A stretch of DNA of 64,000 bases, taken from Pseudomonadota bacterium (lineage in GTDB: Bacteria > Pseudomonadota > Alphaproteobacteria > Rhodospirillales > Magnetospirillaceae). The DNA is taken from positions 23,073 through 87,072 of the forward strand of contig JAJZUL010000011.1 of the NCBI GenBank assembly GCA_021848545.1, written 5' to 3'. The notes beneath the pieces are model-generated. The model made no database searches, was not told the origin of the DNA, and saw nothing but the letters and a program-made list of their open reading frames with translations. The position numbers and the translations under genes are program-made. Positions 19,277 through 28,107 of the stretch are shown here, in pieces; position 1 is the stretch's first letter; every line of letters begins with the position of its first letter.

Positions 19277-20596
19277 ATGGCCGGCGCCAGCGGGGGCGGC
19301 CGGCGGATCTTCGTCTTCGACGACGATCCCACCGGCTCGCAGACCGTCCATTCCTGTCTGCTGCTGACCGATTCCCGGCCCGAAACCTTGCGGGCCGGGT
19401 TGGAGGACGAAGCCGGCATCTCCTTTCTTCTGACCAACAGCCGCGGTCTGGCGCCGGACGCGGCGGCGGCGGTGATGCGGCAATCCTGCGCCAATCTCAA
19501 GATCGCGCTCGACCAGGCCGGTCTGGACATGCCGCTGCTGGTCAGCCGGTCGGATTCGACCCTGCGCGGTCATTTCCCCCTGGAAACCGACATCCTGGCG
19601 GAAGCCTTCGGGCCGTTCGACGCCACCCTGCTGGTGCCGGCGTTTTTCGAGGGCGGGCGGGTCACCGTCGACGGAATCCATTACGTCGAGACCGACGGCA
19701 AACGGGTGCCGGCCCACGAGACCGAATTCGCCCGCGATTCGGCCTTCGGCTATTCCACCGCGATCCTGGCCGATTGGGTGGCGGAAAAGACCGGCGGCCG
19801 GGTGCCGGCGGCCTCGGTGCGGCGCATCGGGGCCGCCGATCTCGCCCAGGATGGCGGGCTCGCCATCCTGATGGGCCTGTCCGGCAATGCGATCTGCACG
19901 GTGGATGCGGAGAAACAGGCCGATCTCGACGCTTTCGCGGCGGCGGTCTGGGCGGCCCGCGCCATGGGCAAACGCCTGCTGTTCCGCTCGGCGGCCAGCC
20001 TGCTCACCAGTCTCGCCGGCCTGCCGCCGGGACCCAAGCCGGCCGAACTCGCCGCCTTCGCCCGCGGCCGGCCGGGGGCGGTGGTGGTGGGCTCCCACGT
20101 GCGGCGGTCCAGCGAACAATTGGCGGTGCTGCTGCAAGAACCGAACTGCGCGGCGATCGAGGTCGATGTGGACGCCCTGGTGGCCGCGCCCGACGTCACC
20201 GTGGCGGCGATCGCGGTGCGGGCGGCGGCGGCGTTCGCGAGCGGCCAGGTGGCCGTGATCCATACCAGCCGCGAGGAACGGCGCTTCACGGATACCGAAA
20301 CCCGTCTGGCCTTCGGCGCCAAGGTGTCGGCCGGGCTGATGGCCATCATCCGCGCTTTGCCGCCGGATCTGGGTTTTCTGGTGGGCAAGGGCGGCATCAC
20401 CTCCCACGACATGCTGGCCGAGGGGCTCGGTCTGGCCACGGCCCGGTTGCTGGGCCAGATCGCGCCGGGGATATCGGTGGTGCGGCTTCCCGCCGACCAT
20501 CCCCGCTTCCCCGGTCTGCCGGCGGTGATCTTTCCCGGCAATGTGGGCGGTCCCGACACCCTGGCCCAGGTGGTTCGCATTCTCGGCGGCGGCTGA
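19277..20596 (+). CDS. Four-carbon acid sugar kinase family (DUF1537) protein
   Basis: 439 residues. The N-terminal sugar-acid-binding domain opens with FVFDDDPTGSQ, the family signature for D-threonate/D-erythronate/3-oxo-tetronate kinases, and includes SRSDSTLRGHFP. The C-terminal nucleotide-binding domain carries VGKGGITSHDMLAEGLG and the final FPGNVGG. Members phosphorylate C4 sugar acids at the terminal hydroxyl. The usual partners (PdxA2, OtnC, OtnI, DenD) are absent; instead the gene sits 3 nt after a phosphoketolase-like gene and 1 nt before glcD. The substrate is therefore not predictable beyond a hydroxy- or sugar acid. Confidence 0.85.
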   Translation: MAGASGGGRRIFVFDDDPTGSQTVHSCLLLTDSRPETLRAGLEDEAGISFLLTNSRGLAPDAAAAVMRQSCANLKIALDQAGLDMPLLVSRSDSTLRGHFPLETDILAEAFGPFDATLLVPAFFEGGRVTVDGIHYVETDGKRVPAHETEFARDSAFGYSTAILADWVAEKTGGRVPAASVRRIGAADLAQDGGLAILMGLSGNAICTVDAEKQADLDAFAAAVWAARAMGKRLLFRSAASLLTSLAGLPPGPKPAELAAFARGRPGAVVVGSHVRRSSEQLAVLLQEPNCAAIEVDVDALVAAPDVTVAAIAVRAAAAFASGQVAVIHTSREERRFTDTETRLAFGAKVSAGLMAIIRALPPDLGFLVGKGGITSHDMLAEGLGLATARLLGQIAPGISVVRLPADHPRFPGLPAVIFPGNVGGPDTLAQVVRILGGG

Positions 20597-20597
20597 C

Positions 20598-22058
20598 ATG
20601 GCGGGCGATCTTCGCGCTCTGGTCCGGGCTCTGCGGCGCGCGCTGCCCGAAGAGTCCGTGCTCAGCGGCAAGGACGATCTCAAACCTTATGAATGCGACG
20701 GTCTTGCCGCCTATCGCGCTTTGCCGGGCGCGGTCTGCCTGCCCCGCACCCGGGACGAGGTGGCGGCGGTGCTGCGCCTGTGCCATCAGGCCGATATTCC
20801 CGTGGTGGCGCGCGGGGCCGGCACCGGCCTGTCCGGCGGCGCCCTGCCCCTGGCCGGCGGCGTTTTGCTCAGCCTCGCCCGTCTCAACCGCATCCTGGAG
20901 ATCGATCCCCTGAACCGGGTGGCGCGGGTCGAGCCGGGGGTGCGCAATCTCGCCGTTTCCGAGGCCGCCGCCCGCCACGGGCTGTTCTACGCTCCCGATC
21001 CCTCCTCCCAGGTGGCCTGCACCATCGGCGGCAACGTGGCGGAAAATTCCGGCGGGGTGCATTGCCTGAAATACGGGCTGACCGTCCATAACCTGCTGGG
21101 ACTGACCGTGCTGGACGCCGCCGGCGAGGTGATGGAGATCGGCACTGGCGCCCTCGATTCGCCGGGCCTCGATCTGCTGGCGCTGATGACCGGCTCGGAA
21201 GGCCTGCTGGGGGTGGTGGTGGAGGCGCGCCTGCGCCTGCTGCCCCGTCCCGACCGGGTCCGGGTGCTGCTGGCGGCCTTCGCCAGCGTCGAGGCGGCCG
21301 GCGACGCGGTGGGCCGCATCATCGCCGCCGGCATCGTTCCGGCCGGGCTGGAATTGATGGATTCCCTGGCGATCCAGGCGGCGGAGGCCTTCGTCCATGC
21401 CGGCTATCCCCTGGACGCCGCCGCCATCCTGCTGTGCGAACTGGACGGCGCCCCGGCGGAGATCGCGGAAACCGAGGAACGGGTCGGCGCCGTCCTGCAC
21501 GCGGCCGGGGCCACCCACATTCACAGCGCCGAGGAACCGGCGGAGCGCGCCCGCCTGTGGGCCGGGCGCAAGGCCGCCTTTCCGGCGGTGGGTCGGCTCA
21601 GCCCCGATTATTATTGCATGGACGGCACCATCCCCCGCTTCCGCCTGCCCGAGGTGCTGGCCGAAATCGCCCGTCTGTCGGAACGGTACGGTCTGGCGGT
21701 GGCCAATGTCTTTCATGCCGGCGACGGCAATCTCCACCCCCTGATCCTCTACGATGCCGGCCGCCCCGGCGATTTGGAGCGGGCGGAAGCCTTCGGTCGC
21801 GACATCCTCGCCCTGTGCGTGGCGGTGGGCGGCGTCATCACCGGCGAACATGGGGTGGGGGTGGAAAAGCTCGATTCCATGTGCGCCCAGTTCGGCCCCT
21901 CCGAGCTGGCCCAGTTCCACGCGGTGAAAGCCGCCTGCGACCCGTCGGGTCTGCTCAATCCCGGCAAGGCGGTGCCGACTCTGCACCGTTGCGCCGAATT
22001 CGGCGCCATGCACGTCCATGCCGGAACGCTGCCCTTTCCCGAGCTGGAGCGGTTCTGA
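20598..22058 (+). CDS. glcD: Glycolate oxidase subunit GlcD (FAD-linked)
   Basis: FAD-binding catalytic subunit of the three-part glycolate oxidase, 486 residues. The PCMH-type FAD domain shows VVARGAGTGLSGGALP and VACTIGGNVAENSGGVHCLKYG. The C-terminal FAD-oxidase domain has FHAGDGNLHPLI and GGVITGEHGVGVEK. The complex oxidises glycolate, D-lactate or other 2-hydroxy acids and feeds electrons to the quinone pool. It starts 1 nt after the kinase stop and its own stop overlaps the glcE start, so it belongs to the operon beginning at 17084. Confidence 0.9.
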   Translation: MAGDLRALVRALRRALPEESVLSGKDDLKPYECDGLAAYRALPGAVCLPRTRDEVAAVLRLCHQADIPVVARGAGTGLSGGALPLAGGVLLSLARLNRILEIDPLNRVARVEPGVRNLAVSEAAARHGLFYAPDPSSQVACTIGGNVAENSGGVHCLKYGLTVHNLLGLTVLDAAGEVMEIGTGALDSPGLDLLALMTGSEGLLGVVVEARLRLLPRPDRVRVLLAAFASVEAAGDAVGRIIAAGIVPAGLELMDSLAIQAAEAFVHAGYPLDAAAILLCELDGAPAEIAETEERVGAVLHAAGATHIHSAEEPAERARLWAGRKAAFPAVGRLSPDYYCMDGTIPRFRLPEVLAEIARLSERYGLAVANVFHAGDGNLHPLILYDAGRPGDLERAEAFGRDILALCVAVGGVITGEHGVGVEKLDSMCAQFGPSELAQFHAVKAACDPSGLLNPGKAVPTLHRCAEFGAMHVHAGTLPFPELERF

Positions 22059-23179
22059 TGACCATGGGGGCCGACCGGACGGACGATTTGCGGGCGCGGG
22101 TGGCGGCGGCGGCCGAAAACGGCGCGCCGCTGGCCATTCGCGGCGGCGGCACCAAGGATTTCTTCGGCGGCCCCATTACCGGCGAGCCCCTGGAGATGTC
22201 CGGTCATCGCGGCATTCTCGCCTATCGCCCCACCGAACTGGTGCTGACCGCGCGGGCCGGCACGCCCCTGGCCGAAATCGAGGCGGTGCTGGCGCGATCC
22301 GGCCAATATCTGCCTTTCGAACCGCCCCGTTTCGCATCCGCTGGCTCCGCCAGCGATTCTACAAATAAGGGCGCCTGCGCGCCCGGCGGAACTTTGGGCG
22401 GGGCGGTGGCTTCGGGCCTGTCGGGACCGCGTCGGCCTTATGCGGGGGCGGTGCGCGATTACCTGCTGGGGGTGACGGTGCTGACCGGCCGGGCCGAAAT
22501 CCTGCGCTTCGGCGGCGAGGTGGTGAAGAACGTCGCCGGCTACGATCTGTTCCGGCCCATGGCCGGCGCCATGGGCAGCCTGGGCGTGTTGCTGGACGTG
22601 TCGCTGAAAGTTCTGCCCGTTCCCCCCGCCCGGCGCAGTTTCGCCTTCGCCCTGGACGGGGGCGCGGCCATCCTTGCCGCCAACCGCATCGCCGGCCGGC
22701 CGTTGCCGGTGACCGGGGCCGTCCATGACGGCGGGCGCCTGATCCTGCGGCTGGAAGGGTCGGCGGCGGCGCTGGACAAAGCCCTCCCCCTGCTGGAGGA
22801 AATGGCGGGACCGGCGATGCCGATGGACGATGACGGGGCGTTCTGGACGGCGATCCGCGACCACACCCATCCCTTTTTCGCCGGCGATGCGCCGCTATGG
22901 CGCCTGTCGGTGGCCCCGGCGGCGGCGCCGCTGCCCTGGCACGGCCCGCAAATGGTCGATTGGGGCGGCGCCCAGCGCTGGCTGCGGGGCGAGGCCGATG
23001 TCGGCGAAATGCGGCGGATGGCGATGGCGGCGGGTGGCCACGCCACCCTGTTCCGCGGCCCCGATCGCGCCCGCGCCTTCCAACCGCCGGCCCCCGCCGT
23101 GGCGGCGCTGAACGGACGGCTGCGGGCGGCGTTCGATCCCGCCGGCATCTTCAATCGCGGCCGTCTGGGCGAGGTCTGA
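22058..23179 (+). CDS. glcE: Glycolate oxidase subunit GlcE (FAD-binding)
   Basis: Second FAD-binding subunit, 373 residues. It shows AIRGGGTKDFFGGP, LSGPRRPYAGAVRDYLLG and GGEVVKNVAGYDLFRPMAG, the last being a clear GlcE signature. The ATG overlaps the glcD stop (TGATG) and has GGAGC seven bases upstream. Compared with the E. coli protein, residues ~92-107 are an insertion of about 15 residues between 'EPPRF' and 'LGGAVASG'; the DNA there forms two hairpins (see separate entry). The frame is kept, so function may be too. Confidence 0.88.
   Translation: MTMGADRTDDLRARVAAAAENGAPLAIRGGGTKDFFGGPITGEPLEMSGHRGILAYRPTELVLTARAGTPLAEIEAVLARSGQYLPFEPPRFASAGSASDSTNKGACAPGGTLGGAVASGLSGPRRPYAGAVRDYLLGVTVLTGRAEILRFGGEVVKNVAGYDLFRPMAGAMGSLGVLLDVSLKVLPVPPARRSFAFALDGGAAILAANRIAGRPLPVTGAVHDGGRLILRLEGSAAALDKALPLLEEMAGPAMPMDDDGAFWTAIRDHTHPFFAGDAPLWRLSVAPAAAPLPWHGPQMVDWGGAQRWLRGEADVGEMRRMAMAAGGHATLFRGPDRARAFQPPAPAVAALNGRLRAAFDPAGIFNRGRLGEV
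22339..22384. repeat. Palindromic in-frame insertion within glcE
   Basis: Two adjacent perfect hairpins, cgctggc-tcc-gccagcg (22339-22355) and gggcgc-ctgc-gcgccc (22369-22384), flank an AT-rich stretch (attctacaaataag). They coincide with extra residues not present in E. coli GlcE. The pattern recalls palindromic elements that insert inside bacterial genes while keeping the frame. Confidence 0.45.
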
Positions 23180-23182
23180 CCG

Positions 23183-24397
23183 ATGCACACCCAACCTGCG
23201 CCGAATTTCGAACAGGACGGGACCGGGCGCGCCGCCGCCGACCTGATCCGCGCCTGCGTCCATTGCGGCTTTTGCACCGCCGCCTGTCCCACCTACCGGA
23301 TTCTCGGCGACGAGCGGGATTCGCCGCGCGGGCGCATCTATCTGCTGAAGGATCTGTTCGAGGAGGGCGCGGTCACCGCCGCCACCCGCCGCCATCTCGA
23401 CCGCTGCCTGTCCTGCCGCGCCTGCGAGACCGCCTGTCCGTCCGGCGTCCAATACGGACGTCTGGCCGATCTTGGCCGGGCGGCGATCGAAGCCGGCGGC
23501 GGCCGGCCCTGGGGCCAGCGCGTGGCGCGGGCCGCTTTGCGCAACGCCCTGTCGCGCCCCCGTCTTTTCGCCATGCTGTTGACCCTGGGGCGGGCGGCGC
23601 GGCCGCTGCTGCCCGATCGGTGGAAACGTCTGGTGCCGCCGGCGCGCGCCGCCGGACCCTGGCCCGCGCCCCGCCACGACCGGGTGATGCTGGCGCCCAC
23701 GGGCTGCGTGCAGCCGGCGGTCCTGCCCGCCATCGACGCCGCCGCCGCCCGCATTCTCGACACGCTCGGCATCACCCTGGTGGCGGTGGACACCGGCTGT
23801 TGCGGAGCGCTCGGCCACCATCTGGGCGCGACCGACGAGGCCCGCGACCGCATGCGCCGCACCATCGATTCCTGCTGGCCCCATATCGAACGCGGGGCCG
23901 AGGCGATCCTGGTCACCGCCAGCGGTTGCGGCGCGGTGATCAAGGAATACGGCCATCTGCTGGCCGACGACCCCCAATATGCGGCGCGCGCCGCCCGGGT
24001 GGCGGAACTGGCCCGCGATCCGGTGGAGGTGCTGGAAACCGCCGTCGCCCATTTGGCCCCGCCGCGCTGGCGCCGGGTGGCGTTCCAGGCCCCGTGTTCG
24101 CTGCAACATGGGCAAAAGCTGGCGGGGCGGGTGGAAGCCCTGCTGGCGGCGGCGGGGGTGGAATTGACGGCGCTGGACGAACCGGATCTGTGTTGCGGCG
24201 CCGGCGGCGCCAACGCCTTGCTTCAGCCGGCCATCGCCGCCGCCTTGGCCGAACGCAAGATTGCCGACCTGACCAGGGACGGGCCGGAGGCGATTCTCAC
24301 CGCCAATATCGGCTGTCTGCTGCACCTGTCCGGCCACGGTCGGGCACCTGTGCATCACTGGCTGGCGACGTTCGATCCGTTTTCGGAAAAAGAATAA
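23183..24397 (+). CDS. glcF: Glycolate oxidase iron-sulfur subunit GlcF
   Basis: 404 residues. Two 4Fe-4S motifs lie at the N-terminus (CVHCGFCTAACPT near residue 29 and CLSCRACETACPSG near 77). Two CCG-type cysteine-rich domains follow (GCCGALGHH, ASGCGAVIKEYG; PCSLQH and CCGAGG). It carries electrons from GlcD/GlcE to the membrane quinones. It starts 3 nt after glcE and ends the operon. The protein is of normal length with no missing cysteines. Confidence 0.92.
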   Translation: MHTQPAPNFEQDGTGRAAADLIRACVHCGFCTAACPTYRILGDERDSPRGRIYLLKDLFEEGAVTAATRRHLDRCLSCRACETACPSGVQYGRLADLGRAAIEAGGGRPWGQRVARAALRNALSRPRLFAMLLTLGRAARPLLPDRWKRLVPPARAAGPWPAPRHDRVMLAPTGCVQPAVLPAIDAAAARILDTLGITLVAVDTGCCGALGHHLGATDEARDRMRRTIDSCWPHIERGAEAILVTASGCGAVIKEYGHLLADDPQYAARAARVAELARDPVEVLETAVAHLAPPRWRRVAFQAPCSLQHGQKLAGRVEALLAAAGVELTALDEPDLCCGAGGANALLQPAIAAALAERKIADLTRDGPEAILTANIGCLLHLSGHGRAPVHHWLATFDPFSEKE

Positions 24398-24480
24398 TAC
24401 TCTGGAATATTGCTCCGATTACGGGCTCCGCGTAAGATGTGGCGATATTTATCCTTGGCCCAGGGTTTGCGGTTCGCGGC

Positions 24481-25455
24481 ATGCGCCTGTTATGGACATT
24501 TTTTGCCGGCGCAATGCTAAGCGTTCTGGCCTTGATCGTCGCCTTGCCGGTTCTGGGGGGGGCGGCCGCCTTTCTGCATTGGCTTTCCAATCGTGATGGA
24601 TGGGTGACCCTGTCGGGACCGTCCTATTTCTCGGTGCGTGATCGCCAGGGCCAGTTGGAAGGCCGCATGGCCGACGTCCATTTCCAGCCGGTGATCCTGC
24701 CGCGTCTGAAGGACCACCGTCCGCCGCCGATTCTGGTGCGGTTCGACGTCTCGAACTCGGTTTTCGCCGATTCCGGGGCGGAGGGGGCGGTGCATTTGCA
24801 GGCCTGGCCGCTCAAGGGGCCGGCGGCGCTTGAACGCACGCCTCTTTACAACGTGACGGTGCCGGGACGGTCGGCGCGCATCCAGCACGGCGATTTGCTG
24901 ATGGTCTCCCATGGCGGCGGACGCAAAAGCGCCTATAGCCTGTCCAACGGCCGTTGGCTGTTCGACGCCGATGCGCCGATCGCCGTCTTCACCGAGCCCG
25001 ACACCAGCGCGGCCGAGGGGGGGCGGCGGCTGATCGCCGTGGCCCAATCGCCGGACGGCGTGATCGGCAACGGCGTGGCGGTGCTCGCCTACGCCACGCC
25101 GGAACGAATCCTGAGCCGGGTTCTTCTGTATGCCCATGATCCCGTTCGCGCCCGTTTCCTGCGCGGCACGGTGTCGATGACGCGGGCGGTCGAACGCATC
25201 GATTCCGCCGGCAAGCGGGTGCTCGAACTGCAATTGCCGGCGGGGCTGGTGCGGATCGGCATTCAGCCGGACTCCCTCGATCTCGCCGCCGCGTCGGTGC
25301 CGGACGGTCTCGCTTTGGCGCCCATGGTGCCGTGGGGCGGCAAAGTGCCGGCACCCGCGCCCGCAGCGCCCGCGGTCTCCGTGTCTTCTCCTGCGCCGGC
25401 CGTGCTTCCACCGGCATCGGCGGCGCGTCCGGCTTTACCGGCTGGTAAGCCGTAA
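24481..25455 (+). CDS. Membrane-anchored protein of unknown function
   Basis: About 324 residues. One strong N-terminal hydrophobic segment (MRLLWTFFAGAMLSVLALIV...) suggests a signal anchor with the rest in the periplasm. The soluble part is beta-rich without a motif I recognise, and the C-terminus is a Pro/Ala/Ser-rich tail from about residue 285. An in-frame GTG at 24439 would add 14 residues; neither start has a clear ribosome site, and the ATG directly before the anchor is preferred. It begins 83 bp after glcF and 47 bp before the LOG-family gene. Confidence 0.55.
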   Translation: MRLLWTFFAGAMLSVLALIVALPVLGGAAAFLHWLSNRDGWVTLSGPSYFSVRDRQGQLEGRMADVHFQPVILPRLKDHRPPPILVRFDVSNSVFADSGAEGAVHLQAWPLKGPAALERTPLYNVTVPGRSARIQHGDLLMVSHGGGRKSAYSLSNGRWLFDADAPIAVFTEPDTSAAEGGRRLIAVAQSPDGVIGNGVAVLAYATPERILSRVLLYAHDPVRARFLRGTVSMTRAVERIDSAGKRVLELQLPAGLVRIGIQPDSLDLAAASVPDGLALAPMVPWGGKVPAPAPAAPAVSVSSPAPAVLPPASAARPALPAGKP

Positions 25456-25502
25456 CCGCCTATTCTCCATCTGTCCGTTTTCTTGTCCGCGTCGGGGCCA
25501 TC

Positions 25503-26435
25503 ATGACCGAAGACGAGTCCGGCTCCGACGGAGCCGATCTTTTTCCCGCCGAGCCTTTTCCCGGCGCGCGGCGCGAAGTCGAAAGCCATCGCGCCCGGGT
25601 CAATCCGGCAGCGACCTCGCCCTCCTATCGTCTCGCCTTCGAGGATATCGATTTCCTGTTGCGCCAGGATTTACGGCCGGTGCGTCTGCAATTGGAGATG
25701 CTGAAGCCCGAATTGCTGCAGCAGGAACACGGCATCCGTTCGACGGTGGCGGTGTTCGGATCGAGCCGCATTCCCGACCCGGCGGCGGCCCGACGCGCCC
25801 TGGACGAGGCCGAAGCGGCGGCGCGCGCCCGGCCCCGCGACGCCGCCGCCGCCCGCCATCTGGCGGTGGCCCGGCGGCGCATGGCCAACAGCCGCTATTA
25901 CGAAGAGGCGCGCCGTTTGGGCCATCTGATCACCGAAAGCGGCGGCGGCGACATGGTGGTCAAGACCGGCGGCGGTCCCGGCATCATGGAGGCGGCCAAT
26001 CGCGGCGCCGCCGATGTCGGGGGGAAATCGATCGGGCTGAACATCGTCCTGCCCATGGAGCAGGAACCCAACCCTTACGTCACCCCCGATCTGTGTTTCC
26101 TGTTCCACTATTTCGCCATCCGCAAGATGCATTTCATGGCCCGGTCCAAGGCGCTGGTGGTGTTTCCCGGCGGCTTCGGCACCCTTGACGAATTGTTCGA
26201 GGCGGCGACTCTGATCCAGACCGGCAAGATCGATCCCATTCCCATCCTTTTGTTCGGGCGCGAATATTGGGAGCGAATCATCAATCTGGACGCCATGGTC
26301 GGCGAAGGGGTGATCTCGCCCGAGGATCTCGCCATCTTCACCTTCGTCGAGACGGCGGACGAGGCGTGGAGCATCATCGGCGATTACGGTCGGGCCGATC
26401 CTGATTCTGGCGGGGACCCGCCGGCCGGGCTATGA
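25503..26435 (+). CDS. LOG-family (Rossmann-fold, nucleotide-binding) protein
   Basis: 310 residues with the two LOG signatures: TGGGPGIMEAANRGA (~158-172) and PGGFGTLDELFE (~220-231). Family members include cytokinin-activating phosphoribohydrolases that release bases from nucleoside 5'-monophosphates; larger bacterial members like this one (TIGR00730-related, with an N-terminal ~75-residue extension) are less well understood. The Arg and the PGGxGTxxE core expected for activity are present. It lies 27 bp before a nucleotide-kinase-like gene on the same strand, which may indicate a shared role in nucleotide metabolism. Confidence 0.8.
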   Translation: MTEDESGSDGADLFPAEPFPGARREVESHRARVNPAATSPSYRLAFEDIDFLLRQDLRPVRLQLEMLKPELLQQEHGIRSTVAVFGSSRIPDPAAARRALDEAEAAARARPRDAAAARHLAVARRRMANSRYYEEARRLGHLITESGGGDMVVKTGGGPGIMEAANRGAADVGGKSIGLNIVLPMEQEPNPYVTPDLCFLFHYFAIRKMHFMARSKALVVFPGGFGTLDELFEAATLIQTGKIDPIPILLFGREYWERIINLDAMVGEGVISPEDLAIFTFVETADEAWSIIGDYGRADPDSGGDPPAGL

Positions 26436-26462
26436 TATTCGGGATAGATTAGTGGGGTTCCC

Positions 26463-27164
26463 ATGAGCCACGACATTCCCGCCGTCATATCGGCAATGGT
26501 GCAAATGGCCGGTCGCAGCCCGGCGGAAGGCAGGCAGCGGCCGCAACGGCCGGTGATCACCGTGTCGCGCGATTACGGGTCGGGGGGGGACGAGATCGCC
26601 GCCATGCTGGGCCGGAAGCTGGACGTGCCGGTCTATGACGACACGGTGCTTCGCGAAGTGGCCGTGCGCATGAAGGACCACCCCGCCATCGTCCGGATGC
26701 TCGACGAGGAATTCGGTCGCGCCAAGGATATGTGGTTGTACCGCCTGTTGTCGGGCAAGGATGTGGGGCCGGACGTCTATCGCGACACCCTGGTCAAGGT
26801 GATCCTGAGCCTGGGACGGATGGGCGGCGTGATCGTCGGCCGCGGCGCCCATGTGGTGCTGGCCGAATCCTGCGCCCTGCGTCTTCGGGTCGCCGGTACG
26901 CCCGCGATCTGCGCCCGTCGTCTGGCCGCTCATGGCGATGGCGACGAGAAGGCGGCTTTGGCCAAGGTCGAGGACGTCAACCATCACCGCGGCCATTTCG
27001 TGTGGGAGATGTTCCGGTCGCGCCTGTCGGATGCCTGCCAGTTCGACATCACCGTCAATACCGACCGCATGGCCGATTTCACCGAGATCGTCGAAGCCCT
27101 GGCGGCGATGGCGGTGGCCACCCATTCCGGGCGGGTGCTGACCGTGACGTTTGGCAACGCTTAA
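26463..27164 (+). CDS. Cytidylate kinase-like family protein
   Basis: 233 residues of the AAA/CMP-kinase-like family. The P-loop variant VSRDYGSGGDEIA (~33-45) is followed by 'GGVIVGRGAHVVL' (~120-132) and a basic lid region (ARRLAAHGDGDEKAALAKV). The family is distinct from housekeeping Cmk, and the substrate of this subgroup is not known to me. It follows the LOG gene closely. Its last 4 bp overlap the 3' end of the convergent gene at 27161. Confidence 0.75.
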   Translation: MSHDIPAVISAMVQMAGRSPAEGRQRPQRPVITVSRDYGSGGDEIAAMLGRKLDVPVYDDTVLREVAVRMKDHPAIVRMLDEEFGRAKDMWLYRLLSGKDVGPDVYRDTLVKVILSLGRMGGVIVGRGAHVVLAESCALRLRVAGTPAICARRLAAHGDGDEKAALAKVEDVNHHRGHFVWEMFRSRLSDACQFDITVNTDRMADFTEIVEALAAMAVATHSGRVLTVTFGNA

Positions 27165-28093
27165 ATCGGATCGCTTCCCAAACGAGTGCGCGCCACCACG
27201 GCGCGGGCCTGATCGAGATAGGCCTCGTCCCCGTCGCCGTGACGGCGCGTCAATTCCTCGACCGCGTCGTCGTCGTGACGCCGGCCGGTGCGTTGCGCCT
27301 GCCAGGCCAGTTTGAGGGTGGTGAACAGCATCACCTCGCGGATTTCGTCGCGGGTCATGTAATCGGCCAGGGCGCCGCGCGCCTGGCGGACCAGTTCGGG
27401 CACGGCATTGGGCGACGACAGCAGGTTGGTCACCAGTTCCTTGCGGACCAGCGGCGGAAAAGCCAGGATTTCGTCCAGCAGCGCGGCCTTGACGATGATA
27501 TCGATGCGCGGGCTGGTGAACATCCGGTCCACGCACAGGGAATAGATGCCGAAATCCAGCTTGCCGGCCACGGCGCGGGTGAAGTCGTGGAATTCGTCGA
27601 TGAACGAGGCGTGCGAGATGCGGCCCTCGGTCAGCATCCGCACGATGTCGAGAAAAGCCCGGTAGCGCAGCCGCGCCGGCTGGATGGTGCCCCCCAGCTC
27701 GTGGGCCAGTTCGTTGATCTGGGTGTCGCGGAAACGGGCGTGGATCAGGGATTGGGCGGCGTCGCGCGCCCCCGAATCGAAGGCTGATTCCTCGATCAGG
27801 GCGAACAGGCGTTCGTATTTGTCGCGGCGTCGCCCGTTGGTGTCGGCCCGCGCGGCGGCGACGCCCAGGGGCAGGATGGCGGTGCGGGCGACCATGGTGT
27901 CGCGGGCGACGATGACCGCCATGCTCATGGCGGCGAAATCGTTGACGGCGCCGCCCAATATGTCGTCGGTGATGACCAGTCTCTCGCCCGGCGCCAGGGT
28001 CAGGTTGGCGCCCAGAGACCCGCATTCCATGAAATGGGTGGCGAGGTCCGACGCCTTGGCGAGGGTCGTTATGGGAGCGGCTGCTGTCTCCAT
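27161..28093 (-). CDS. Conserved hypothetical protein, mainly helical
   Basis: 310 residues, no signal peptide or membrane segment. I do not recognise a domain. The sequence is predicted mostly helical, with a basic region near the C-terminus (AQRTGRRHDDDAVEELTRRHG) and a moderately hydrophobic N-terminal third (DDILGGAVNDFAAMSMAVIVARD). The ATG at 28093 starts METAAAPITTLAKASDL. It lies downstream of the murI-like gene (15-bp gap) on the same strand and is probably co-transcribed with it. Confidence 0.6.
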   Translation of the reverse strand: METAAAPITTLAKASDLATHFMECGSLGANLTLAPGERLVITDDILGGAVNDFAAMSMAVIVARDTMVARTAILPLGVAAARADTNGRRRDKYERLFALIEESAFDSGARDAAQSLIHARFRDTQINELAHELGGTIQPARLRYRAFLDIVRMLTEGRISHASFIDEFHDFTRAVAGKLDFGIYSLCVDRMFTSPRIDIIVKAALLDEILAFPPLVRKELVTNLLSSPNAVPELVRQARGALADYMTRDEIREVMLFTTLKLAWQAQRTGRRHDDDAVEELTRRHGDGDEAYLDQARAVVARTRLGSDPI

Positions 28094-28107
28094 CCCACCA
28101 TTACACC

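Noticed and set aside
17030..20683. Open frame of about 1200 codons antisense to the ThDP enzyme and kinase genes
   Set aside because: It spans two genuine sense genes, has no ribosome site and shows only composition-driven sequence.
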